DNA of 64,000 bases from Heliocidaris tuberculata. Its lineage: Eukaryota; Echinodermata; Echinoidea; Camarodonta; Echinometridae. This document shows positions 36,201 to 49,000 of the stretch, piece after piece. The notes under the pieces are model-generated. The model was not told where the DNA came from. It saw only the letters and a list, made by a program, of their open reading frames with translations, and did no database searches. The stretch covers positions 6,334,441-6,398,440 of the forward strand of contig CM046847.1 of the NCBI GenBank assembly GCA_025618425.1. The letters run 5' to 3'. The position numbers and the translations under genes are program-made. The first letter of the stretch is position 1. Each line of letters begins with the position of its first letter.

Positions 36201-38739
36201 TGTTTTAAAGTGAAATTGGGGCTCAAAACGGCATACCGGGGGTCTTATCCGCATAGTAAACACGGAAATGGACGAATTTCATTTTTAACTTTGAAGGCTT
36301 TTAAAACTATCGTATGACATTTTAACTATATAACGATCTATATGACACTAAAGCTGAATAGTTGCTCTTTACTCTCATATAGATCACATGCCGAAACTTT
36401 TTGTCTGGGTCTTACTGTTTTAAATTGTATTCAAGGCTCAAACTGGCATACCGGAGGTCTTATCCGCATACTACACACGGAAATGGACGAAATGCAATTT
36501 TAACTTTCAAGGCTTTTAAAACTATCGTATGACATTTTAACTAAATAATGACCTATATGAGATAAAAGCTGAATAGTTGCTCTTTACTCTCATATATGTC
36601 ACATGCTGAAACTTTTTGTCTGGGTCTTATTGTTTTAAAGTGAAATCAGGGCTCAAAACAGCATACCGGAGGTCTTATCCGCATACTACACACGGAAATG
36701 GACGAAATGCGATTTTAAATTTCAAGGCTTTTAAAACTATCGTATGACATTTTAACTAAATAATGATTTATATGAGGTTAAAGCTGAATAGTTGCTCTTT
36801 ACTCTCATATAGGTCACATGCCGAAACTTTTTGTCTGGGTCTTACTGTTTTAAAGTGAATTCAGGGCTCAAAACAGTATACCGAAGGTCTTATCCGCACA
36901 ATACACATGGTAACCGGCATATTCGCTGTTTTCCGCAGTGTTGAATCGAAAGTAAAATCAAGTTGGACATAACTTTGACTGTCGTGAAGAGCATTGTATG
37001 AAATTATGAATAAATAATGGAATACATATTAAGTTAAATGTTGAAGAATTTCTCTTTACAACTTCAAGTACAAAGAACATGAACAAATTTAACCTCTTAC
37101 AAAAAAAAAAAAAAAAAAAAAAAAACATTCTGACAAGAAAAGGGAGAAAACGCAGATTTCAGCCCTGATTTCATTTTAAAACAGTAAGACCCAGACAAAA
37201 AGTTTCGGCATGTGACACATACGAGAGTAAAAAAACAACTATTCAGCTTTAATCTCATGTAGGCCATTATTTAGTTAAAATGTCTTACGATAGTTTTAAA
37301 AGCCTTGAAAGTTAAAATTGCATTTCGTCCATTTCTGCTATATTGTGCGGATATGACCTCCGGTATGCCAGTTTGAGCCTTGAATACAATTTAAAACAGT
37401 AAGACCCAGACAAAAAGATTCAGCATGTGACATATATGAGAGTGAAGAGCAACTATTTAGCTTTAATCTCATATAGGTCATTATTTAGTTAAAATGTCTT
37501 ACGATAGTTTTAAAAGGCTTTAAATTAAAAACGAATTCTGTACATTTCCGCTATATTGTGCGGATATGACCTCCGGTATGCCAGTTTGAGCCTTGAATTC
37601 AATTTAAAACAGTAAGACCCAGACAAAAAGTTTCGGCATGTGACCTATATGAGAGTAAAGAGCAACTTTTTAGCTTTAATCTTATATGAATCATTATTTA
37701 GTTAAAATGTCATACGATAGTTTTCAAAGCCTTGAAATTTAAAAACGAATTTCGTCCACTTCCGTGTGTACTATGCGGATAAGACCGCAGGTTTGACGTT
37801 TTGAGCCCTGATTTCACTTTAAAACAGTAAGACCCAGACAAAAAGTTTCAGCAGATGACATATGTGAGAGTAAAGAACAACTATTCAGCTTTAACCTCAT
37901 ATAAGTCATTATTTAGTTCAAATGTCATACGATAGTTTTAAAAGCCTTGAAACTTAAAAACGCATTTCGCCTATATCCGTGTGCAATGTGGGGATAAGCC
38001 GCCCGGTACGCCGGTACGAGCCCTGATTTCACTTTAAAACAGTAAGACTCAGACAAAAAGTTTCGGCATGTGCAATATATGATAGTAAAGAGCAACAATT
38101 CAGCTTTAACCTCATATGAGTCATTATTTAGTTAAAATGTCATACGATAGTTTAAAAGGCTTCAAAATTAAAAACGAATTCTGTACATTTCCGCTATATT
38201 GTGCGGATATGACCTCCGGTATGCCAGTTTGAGCCTTAAATTCAATTTAAAACAGTAAGACCCAGACAAAAAGTTTCGGCATGTGACATATATGAGAGTA
38301 AAGAGCAACTATTCAGCTTTAATCTCATATAGGTCATTATTTAGTTAAAATGTCATACGGTAGTTTTAAAAGGCTTCAAATTTAAAAACGACATTTGTAT
38401 TTTTTGCGTATATTGTGCAGATAAGACCTCCGGTATGCCGTTTTGAGCTCTGATTTCACTTTAAAACAGTAAGACCCATACAAAAAGTTTCGGCATGTGA
38501 AATATATGAGAGTGAAGAGCAACTATTCAGCTTTAATCTCATATAGGTCATTATTTAGTTAAAATGTCATACAATAGTTTTAAAAGCCTTCCAATCTAGT
38601 CCTTCATTCCCATTGACGTTATCGCCAATGGAGATCCGGAAAATTTTCTTTTTCCTTTTTGATTGGAGATTTTGACGACACCATAATCCTCTTATTGGTC
38701 GCTGGCTTATTGGTCGCCAGTTTCAAGGAGCGATTCAAG
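33228..38739. repeat. Giant inverted tandem array of a 215-bp monomer
   Basis: The anchor GTATGACATTTTAAC recurs at about 33528, 33743, 33960, 34175, 34381, 34596, 34810, (35025), 35240, 35454, 35669, 35882, (36097), 36312, 36527 and 36742: sixteen head-to-tail monomers, period about 215 bp. A diverged seventeenth copy (about 36940-37090) and A25 (37101-37125) form the centre. From about 37150 to 38590 the same monomer runs in the opposite orientation seven times. The outer flanks are also mirrored: GCGACCAATAAG twice at left (33228, 33251), its complement twice at right (38690-38716), and GGTGTC(T/G)TCAAAA inside each. No open frame spans it. I do not recognise the family. It behaves like satellite DNA folded back on itself. 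Confidence 0.95.
38662..38739 (+). promoter_or_regulatory. Probable URB2 promoter with inverted CCAAT boxes
   Basis: Three ATTGG (inverted CCAAT) motifs at 38662, 38694 and 38709 lie within 80 bp of the URB2 start codon. The last two are in a 15-bp direct repeat CTTATTGGTCGC. No TATA box is visible, as usual for housekeeping genes. The same motifs form the right end of the inverted array. Promoter role is inferred from position and motif only. Confidence 0.5.
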
Positions 38740-41700
38740 ATGGCAGCGTACTACGCAGGTAAGCATGTGTGATTTTCAAAAATTTCTGAAGCCTTTATTA
38801 TGAATGACAAGAATAGTTTTTAATGAAATCTGGTTTTATTCATTATATGATATGTGAGTGAACCTAATTATTGATTCTCTAGATCGTTGTTAATCCCAGT
38901 GGGTCTACTTGGACGACCAGAACAAATTTGAATTGAAAATCTATTAATTGTTGTCCCACACATATATAAATGAGTTGGCTGCAGAGCTATGGTACTGGTG
39001 AGATGTGAGCTGAAAAATTGGAGCAAGCTCAACTCGACTTGTTCCCGGTGTCTATTAGTTTGATGTCAATCAAATTGCCAGTTTACTATTTCGTAGATCT
39101 AATTCACGTGCATCTATTTTTTTTTCTATAAAAGACTTGACATGTATTGTTTGATCTTTTTTCTCTCTTTTTTTTGTTGGTGTGTTTGTGTGCCCTCTAT
39201 TTTTTTTTTCTTCTGAATTTAATACTTATATAGAGCTAGTGTTTGTTGTTCTTTTTCCTCACATTTATTATAGTGTGGGAGGGAGAGAGAGAGGGGGGAG
39301 GGGGAGAAGGAAAAGGGAGGGAAAGAAGCGGAAGAAGCATGATAAAAAATAAAAATATTATAGGGGGTAACTATATAAAGTGAGTGAAAAAATAAGGTAA
39401 AATGCACTCACACATATGCAAGGTTATTGTAGATAACTTTACACTCCGTACCTTTGTACTATGAAGAATTGCCTCTCATAGCAAGTGTATGATCTCAAGC
39501 ACATATATGTGTGCTGGAAAGGAGCAAGATCCCCCGCCTAAAAGTAAAACAGCCTGAAAATTTCACTTGATCAAGATGATAAATATTCTATTGACAAATC
39601 TGGCATGAAATCAGATATTCTATCATCCTAAAATGTAAGAGGGAGTATTTTCTCAAAATTTTGCTGATTATATTGGTGTTTTAACTGCTTCAATTTAGAG
39701 GTCTTGACTGCCGCCGAAATTGACACAGTCCCTCATAGTGGCAGTTCCGTGAGTGGGTAAAATGAGAAATAAGAAGTATCCAGACTTTGAATTAATTTTG
39801 GTTATTTTTGATAAATGAAATCATTTGATTACTGACCAAGAGACAAATAACAACAATAAATATTTGCCTTTCATTAATAGCCATCAAGAGTAGACTCTAG
39901 ACCCTACTTGAAAAACAAATCAAACATCATTGTACAGCACCAGCAAGTTCATAGCCAAATACTTTGATGCTTTTTTTTTTTTTTACAGGATTAGCATCGT
40001 GGAAACAAGTAACAACTTACATGAAGAAGCTCAATATTCTAACTGGTACTAACTTTGTGCTGAAGAAAAGTATAAATCAGCCATATCTGTTTATTAATGT
40101 TTAAAACTGAAATTTGTACCTTGCCATGGCTTGCTTATCTCATTTTTCTTCACTCTAATTTTCTACTTCACCTTCCTTGCTGTTTATCTATCATTTTAGG
40201 TCTTCATAAGAGGCTAAAAGACAACTCTTTGCCCATAGCTGATCGAGTAAAGCTAGCAAGGTTTGGCTGGATGTCTAACCAGTGCTTCCTACCCAACAAG
40301 CATCAGGTCTTACTGGATTGGGTATGCTTTAAACTACTGAATAGTGAGAAGTAAGTACATGTATATTGTTCAACTTGAAATGGTGAAGATTAAGAAAAAA
40401 TTACTGTAATTTTGATTCTATAGAAATAATGTAAAATGGTTTCGTAGCATTTATATTGCCATACTGGATAGGCTTTGAACAGAGCCATGGGTTATCAGAT
40501 CTCTATTTTCATATGTAAAATGTGAAAGTTAACTGTGAGGGTATTAGCATCGCTGGTTAAAATCATTATGTGTTGATAAATCGAGAAGAAATGTGTGTAT
40601 CAAGTTGCCTGGTTTTCGATTGTAATCTGATAAAGATAAAGTGATGAGAAAAGAATATTTAAAAATGATTATGAGCTTGAGCTTGAGAGAAACACATGGA
40701 CGTCATTGATAAAAGAGGTATGAAGCAGTGCAAACGGAGCAGAAAAAAACAGAAATAGAATATATATAAGACTTCCCCAAAAAGGGAGAGGGAGAGAGAA
40801 GAGTGTAATTCACACAAAATAGTATGTAAAAGAAATCTTAATCCAAGTTTTGATTGTATTGAATCATGACAGAGATGGTATTTCTGATGCTGATGAGCAA
40901 TCCCTGTGGCTCTTCTTGCATGATGCCCTCAAGAGTCAAGAAATGTCATCAATCCAACGCGAAGGCAAACCAATATGTCTTCGTGGAAATCTTTGCTCCG
41001 TAAGTATCCTTTCTTCCCCCTAGAAATTAGTTTTAGAACATAGATAGAGTTGATTGTAATCAGGTACTTAGATGTATATGACTCTCAAGTTCTTGAGTAT
41101 ACAACAAAAAATAAATACAATTTTTAATAATCGAGTCTAGGTTTAATCGAGTCTTGGTTTACTTCATAGCTTGCAAAAGTTGCTTCTACCTCTACATGTA
41201 TGTAGAATGAAATTTGATAGTAAAAAATTTGCAATATCTCTTTACAGAAATGGCATTTAATACTCATATTTTCATTTCAAAATATCGAAAACCAGCATGG
41301 AACTTCAAACAACAGAGCAAACAACATGCTGATGATCTGTCCCCTAAAAAGGGCATTTATGGAGGGTTTTTTTACCAAGTTTGTTACATTATCTCTTCTC
41401 ATGTCAGGAGTTTGAATCCTTTTGAACTGTGTTCCATACTCTATTGTCTATTTATTCAAGGCCTTGCTATCCACCCTGTTGAAGGAGAAAGTATCTGATG
41501 TTGTTATTGGTTGCTGTGATATGACTCTCACCAATGAGAAGCTTCGCTTTGTACAGAACACCAAGTTTGAATCTTTGGTAAGTGATACCATGAAATGACT
41601 ACAGCACCACCTAGTCCTACTCGCAGCCTTTCACAGTTATAATAGTTGACGGTATCGGGCATGCCTCAGCCTTGCCTGGAAAGGAAAGGTTGTTAGGTGA

Positions 41701-44700
41701 TGTCGTAGACATTTCAAACTGTTGAATACTAAGCCAAAATTGATTGAGACCCATTGAAAAATAAAAATGTAACCATCAGTTACTAAAATATGTTTTAGGA
41801 CTCTTGGTTTTGATTAAAACTGTCCTAAATAACCCGAAAATGGTCAGACTGTCATGTCTATTACGCTGGAATTCCCCTTTTTGTCAAACAAATATCAACA
41901 AGTTGAATACTTTCTTGTCTAGGAGCACAGTTAAAGTATGCATCATGCATTATATTTAATTGCATTCTCATATTTTGTTTTCTTTGCTACTAATTATTTT
42001 CTTTGCCCTGTACAGGTTGCTTTGACAGTTGCTTTAGTTCAGATGGCAACCAGACAACTAGAAGAGAACACTTGTTTAGATGAGTGTAGTCAAATCTTGA
42101 AAGTCCTGGGCAAGGCTTTGACAAAATGTGCCAGTCTCCTTCAACAGCAACAGAATGGCAAGAGGGTGGGTAAACATTTTGAGTTTTATTGCAAATGTTG
42201 CTATTTGTTTATTAATAATAATAATAGACCATTCTTGTATAGCGCATATCACGTTTGTAACGTCCCTCTGTGCTTCCTAAGGGTTTGGATATTATTACCC
42301 TGGCTTTAGTTCCGGCAGCCATAATCAGCGCACGGTGCATTTCAAGGAATAAATCCTGCCAGGTACCCATTTCACACCTGGGTGGAGAGTGGCAAATGTG
42401 GATTAATGTCTTTGCCAAAAGACGTAAGTGCCAGGCTGAGATTCGAACCTTCAATCCTTGGATTGAGAGTCAAGTGAAGGAATGGAATATACCACGACAC
42501 TTCCACGTTGGTAAACAGAAGACAGCTTTCAGCAGTGATCTCTTTTTTTTGTTGGTTTTTTGAAGGCTTATTGTGTTTTAGGGTCTAAAACCAGAAATTG
42601 ACTTGAAAGATGAACATTGTCACTTTATGTAAGTCATAAGGTTCCTGATAATTTTTAGATCCTGATAATTTCTATATGCCAAACTGCACTTGTTTATTTT
42701 TCCTTTATGTGAAAAAAAATTTGTTTGTTGATATGGTATAAAACACTGCATCACAAAATAATTTTGTAGTGAAATGGATACCCAATCTCTCTCAAATTAG
42801 TTTGCAGATTCTTGATATTGCTCTCCTTTCCTGTAATACTGATAATGTATGTCAAAGAAGATCGAAGCATACCTGCAAGTCCAAGCTTTTTTGTCCCATA
42901 TGTTGCAGACCACAGCTAAGATTTTAGTACATCTCGTGACTGTATCGAGCTGATACCCTCCTAAATTTTGAATCAGACAAAAAATTGGTTAAGATGATAT
43001 GATTACTTCAATTTATGTTCACAATGCAGTAATGCAATTCCATAATACTTGATAACGTATGTGGCATACCTTGGACATGCCTGTATACAGTGTTGGTCGA
43101 ACACATTCTCATGAATCAGAATTGTAATAGTCATTTACAAAGAAAAGACGAGAAATGCAGTATCTCCCTAGCCCTTTACCTTTCCTTTGTTGCAGGCGTA
43201 CAGTCTCACAAGTGAACAGCTTATCCTCCCTTGTCTGAACCTGCATTCCATACTCTCATCTCATCGCCATGGCAACAAGGAGATAGCTGCAGCCAGCCTG
43301 AATTCACTGGGTAGTTCTGTTAGGACTCTCCTTTTCAGCAGGTAGGTGTCATGAGCTCAGGTTCTGTGACTGATATCTTGTATAATTCTATGAGAACTTA
43401 AATGCCAAATAGCTAGGGAAAGTCCTCTTGTGTTTGTCCTAGACTGTCCTCGGTGGATTTCACTCAGTGCTTGCTCTGATTTTGTCCTTGGTTTGTACTC
43501 TGAATTCATCTTATGTTCACCTTGTGAGAAAGGGACGATTTCATCCAAAGGGATTTCACACCGTCAAGATCAAAGAAGGATGTGAAGTGTGGTTAATACA
43601 GGTAGTTGGGAGCTTTTGCTCACAATTGCACAACAGATCACTGGAAGAGGTTCATCTGTGAAAAATAACTGTAGCACAAAAGGCTTCATAGGTCTTCAAA
43701 CAATGCCACACCACACATTTTTCTTACTTCTGAATAAGAGTAAGACTGGCCAAATTGGTTTGTCTTTGTGCAATATCTTACTGCCACACAAATATGAGAA
43801 ACTGCATGCATTGACAGGAACAATTTTTTAAAAATTATGTATTAGGAACATGTCCGAGGCATACAGAATGTACCTGATGTCTGAGGAGGGAGACAAACAA
43901 AAGAAAGATGGCAGAGTGTGGGCAGATGTGGTCGACAAATTCATGGAATTCTTGCAGTCCAAGGTATGTCCTTTATTCATCTTTTTTTCCTACTTGTGAA
44001 AAAACAATGTTTATGTTGTGTTTTGTTCATTCATCTTCTGATGTAGAATGCTACAAAACTACACAACATTTAGAAAGGGCAGGAACCACTGTCTGTATTT
44101 GGTCCATTTCTTTCACATTGATATTAGCAGCATGTGGTAAAATAAAAAAAGAATCTTTTGCTTTCTATGTGACAAAATCTTTAATTTAGATTTAACTTAG
44201 ATGTATCATATTTCCTCAGAAGAAAGAATCATTAAAAGAATAATACCAATGTTACAAATATAAAGATAAAGATATGGTTCTTTTTTAGTCCATGTGATTT
44301 GTTTCTGTAATTAATTGCAAAAGGCTAACTTGAAGATTCCTGAAGCAAAGAACAAACAAAAAGCTTAAAAAAAAAAACAGTTTATCAACATCACCTTCCC
44401 CAATTAGAGTAGGAGTATTAACATATAAAACTAGAAATCTTTACCCTCTCCCATATGGTCCAAACTAACCTTTTATTTGAATATTTTTCCCTTTGTGCAG
44501 TCAGGAGAAGCTAGCACTGTTTATGGACTGCCTGTAATCTACTCTGCATTCCTCACAAGCTTCAAGTAAGTAGATACCTCGAGTCTTAAAAAGTACAAAA
44601 TTATTGTAATAGGTTTTAGTACCACTAGAAAACTTAAAACTTATAAAAAAAAATTGAATTTGTTTGAGTATATAAAACTATTATATAAATGTTACCTTAG

Positions 44701-45973
44701 AAATATGATAGCGAACTGTTTGCAGTGGAATGTGAACCAATGTAAAGTATTAAATGGTGAATTCATCATAAAAAATGTTGACCAGAATCAGAGTTTACAG
44801 AGTTACATATTGCTGTCATTTATTCTGAAAGATTGCTGCCATTGATTTTTGTAAACCACTTTTCCATGGCATATTATTATCAGTGAACTTGTGAAGAATG
44901 CAAGCATTTCTTTGGAGATCATCTTCCTAATACTTTTTGTCCCATCTAGGCCCAGTCCTGATCTGACATTTGCGATGCTGCAGAAGATGTGTAGTTTGAT
45001 GAATTTCAAATCCAACAGTCAACCCTCGACCAGCTTTGATGCTTCGTGGGAAAGGAAGCTCTGCACTATGGAAGCACTCCTCAAATTGGCCTCTTCTCAT
45101 ACGTGCTATGCTGTAAGTTTGGTGATAATGCTACAAGAGGAACTAAAAGCAGTGATATATGAATAAAATCCTTGAAACAAAATGTACAATCTCACTGTTG
45201 TCAGACAATGCACCTGAAAAAAGCAGTGACACAACTGCCCTGAGAACTGCGAGAAGAAATGTTCTTTCTTTGATTTCTCTTGACTAGTTTCATTTGTGGA
45301 AAATTATATACTCAATTATGTATTCAATTATGCATTCAACAAATATAATTATATACTATGCATGAGATCTGTACCATATCTGAAAAATGTATGTTTAAAA
45401 TATGATGCAGAAACCAATAAATCGAATCTTATCAAATCAAATCAAAAGCATGCAATCTTTTCCTTGAGAGAACAGCACAATGTTTTAATGATTGTCATGT
45501 ATTTTGGATGTTTTGTCTAATTTATCAGGTGATGGAAGAAGAAGCAGAGAGGACAAAGAAATTTGACTGGTTTAAAGATGTTGTCTCCCATCTCATGGCT
45601 AACAAAAGGTAATAAACTATACCCATCATACTCATTGTACCTTATTTGTTTATCTATTAGACAAAACTGAGGTCAGAGTACAAATACATTACAGAGAGAT
45701 ATAAGGTAAATACAATTTAATCCTTCCAGTGGTCATCTAATCAGTTTCAACCTTCCAAATTTTGACATAGTATGTTATAATTTTTGACAAAGAAAAGCTT
45801 TTATTTTCTTCTCTGAATTCAAGATGGGTTCATCAATTTTAGAGTAAGATAATATTGAACAATGTTTGAATCAAAATGAGCTATGAAAAAGGCAAAAATT
45901 ATATTGAAAAACCATGTCATGAATTTGTTTTGCTGCTATTGTTTGTGAACTTGGTGGCACCTAGGGGTCGAAA

Positions 45974-46019
<46 letters not shown>

Positions 46020-49000
46020 TGTGTGTGTGTGTTTTTGTTTTTGTCTGATGATGGATTTTGAATTTTAAAATGGAGATTTTCAAAAATTTGTACAGTTTGC
46101 TGAGAAAACATAATAAATGGCTGTCTGTTTGCATTTGTTGTGGGATAGTACTTAATTGTTCAAACTTTGTTACATGTAGCTATTTAGAAAAAAATATAAA
46201 GAAGAATTCCTGAGTTTAAAAGTGAATTAAAAGGATATTTTCACCATGTTTTCTGTTTTGTAGACTCCACCCTGCTTGGTATGGCTGCTTGGACATCATC
46301 TTCTCCTTGGATCACAACATCATAGTAACAAAGCTCCAGGAGGTGTGGCCTTGTCTCCTAGCAACCAATATAAACAATGATAACTTAGCAACAGTGACTA
46401 ATAGTGACCATGGCCTTGGTGATCAAGTTGATGCCAGACTGGCAGAGTCGAGGGATGCTTTCTTGAGATCAATCATAGAAACATACACCAAACTAAGACA
46501 GGTGTGTAAGAAATGGCAAACCATTACAGAATCAGAAGTTCCAGTTTAGGAATGGCCCTTTATAAAGTAGTGGTTGTGGCATAATGTGTTTTTCATTATT
46601 CTTTTTTATCTACTAAAGAGGTTCACATATGTTCCCTTTCTGTGAGTTCAAGTAGTGGATGTAACATAATTTCCTTCACATGCTATATGTAATCCAAACC
46701 CTATGCAATGTATATAATTAGCTTGATGAAATGTGGGACTTTAATGCTTGTATTTTTTATTGTAAATGTAGGGTTACTTCCTAAATTATAACCTGTGGGT
46801 TAATAAAGACTGCTATCAATTTGCTTGCTCCGCTGAATTTTTAAAACTTTTCTATTTTTTTTATTTTCAGTTTTTTAATTTTTTAATTTTTAATTATTTT
46901 TTCGGGGGAGCCACGGATACTGTGGCAGGATCACTAATCCTGGTATTTTCAATTCATGATTTCTATATTTCAATTAGATTGATAGACTTACCAAAGGTCT
47001 GCTGTCATCCATTCTAAGAAAGAAGGAGTTTTCATCTTCGGTTCAGCTGCCAGCAAGCTTCTTCACAAGGTAACATTCCATATTTTGGTAGATTGGTTTA
47101 AACACTTGACTGGAAATGCAACAGTTGTTGGTTCAAGCCTCAGTATGGCACTTGGTCATTTGGCAAGACATCATTAATCCACTCTTGTCAATCTCAACCT
47201 AGGAGTAGCATTTGGGTACTTGGTTGGAAGAAATTCCTTGAATACTAATGTAATGTAATGTTTACACCTGTACCTGCTGTAGGGGTGGGAGTTTCGGGTA
47301 TTTTTTCAATTCGGGAACCCGACTATTTTTCGGGCGGGTTCCCGGTTACCCGAAAATGATATAACACGAATTACAAGCCAATATTTACCCCTAAGAAGCT
47401 ACAAACACTGTGGGAAAACTCCTTTGTGTTTGGCAACTGAAATAAACCATTTGAGGAAAAAACAAAAACAACAACAACAACAACAACAACAACAAAACAG
47501 GCGGAGGAAATCGCGTGGGCGCAAGACAGGATAGGCATAAGCCGCCTAAATCTAATCTGTAGAAATTGTCTACCGTCTAATCATGCCAGCACGCCAGCGC
47601 CTTAGGTAGTCACGCGCGGTCAACAGTCCCTCGCACATGTTTATCCAAAATACATGAATGTACATGTACTTATAAAAAAGGAAGGGGAATACAAAGAAAT
47701 CTTATGAAGAAAAACTCGTTTGAGACGATGATCATGATGATTCTTAATAATTTTGTACGGGCAGCTCTTGGGAATTTTGACATCGTGATCGTAGAGATGG
47801 AGTCACTTACTCACTTTGTACACAAACTTCACTGTTCACACGGAGTATTGATTTGCCTGGCGAAAATGGCGAGCTTTCTGTAGTATCTACACTCCTCATA
47901 CTCTAATTATACACATTGCGAGTCCTCACGCACGCGGTCATCGTCTCACCGACAGTTTCATTCTCAACGTGTGATCAACCCGCCAATTATTGAAATTCAC
48001 ACACACGTACCACTACTAGTACACATAAAATCATCAATACATGCCGGGTCCTCTCTCTTCGCCAGTAGCACCATTGATATCATCATCGATCATCATAATC
48101 ATCAAAGATGTCATCATCATATCATCATTATCAAGATAATAACATCATCAAAACAATTATCTTCATCAGACATCAAATATCATCATTCATCAAACTCATC
48201 ATTCATCAAAAAAAATCATCAAGCCAACATTTTCTTCTCTGTCCGACTGCAACTTCATCCTTTAACACACACATGCGGTTCCCTTTTGAAATTCGATCTG
48301 TTTATACAAAGCGCCTTTCCGCCCAATGCCGCCGCGGTATATGAAAGGAAAAAAGAAAAAAGAAAAAAAAAAAGCGCATACCTTCATTGGCTGGCTGGCA
48401 TATGACTTGTCATGACTTGTTATTAACGGACCGCTCATGAAATGACGTCACAAGCCCAATTTTATGAATGAAAATGTTAATCGCGCGCACTGTAGACATC
48501 CTTTGCTTCTCACAGCCTTGCTTTTCACTTTCGCATGAACAATGAAGGATATTATTTTGGATATATCGTTCATGTACTCTTAATCTGATTTCAGTAATTG
48601 GTAACTTCTTAGCTAAAGTTTCAGGATATTGTGACAGTGTCAGATCGTGATCGTCGATGTTAAAAATACCTGTTTAATAGTGTACGAGTTGTGAGATGCC
48701 ACGTGCGAGTGTGGAGCGACTGTTGAATATGCATGAGTTTGTAAACTTTACGCCCGTTAATCGCTCATAGACTTATCGTTCACTGCAAAGAAGGGGGAAG
48801 GGCACTAAATGCAAATTATGTCATGGGTTCAATGAACCAATGAGCAGTCTCCGAATAGCGGCTGTGAGCTTTGCTCTCTGTGTATACGAATGTGTAAGGT
48901 TATGTTTCACAGTGAGTTGAACGAATCAAAAGCGCATCACTGCAATGGTGCGCTAGAGCGCTACATGGATTTTTTTTACATGTAAATAGTAAATGGCTGT

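Noticed and set aside
33300..38600. CRISPR-like interpretation of the 215-bp repeats
   Set aside because: Monomers are head-to-tail without unique spacers, and the host is an animal.
39988..40101. Possible alternative URB2 exon 2 after a long T tract and ACAG, opening as GLASWKQVTTYMKK-like
   Set aside because: It joins in phase to exon 1 but reaches a stop (TAA at 40099-40101) and lacks the conserved URB2 N-terminal sequence that exon 40200-40350 supplies.
48100..48220. Coding potential of the CATCAT-rich stretch (144- and 78-codon frames)
   Set aside because: Simple-sequence content inside a hAT element. No transposase motifs such as BED finger or the hAT dimerisation domain.
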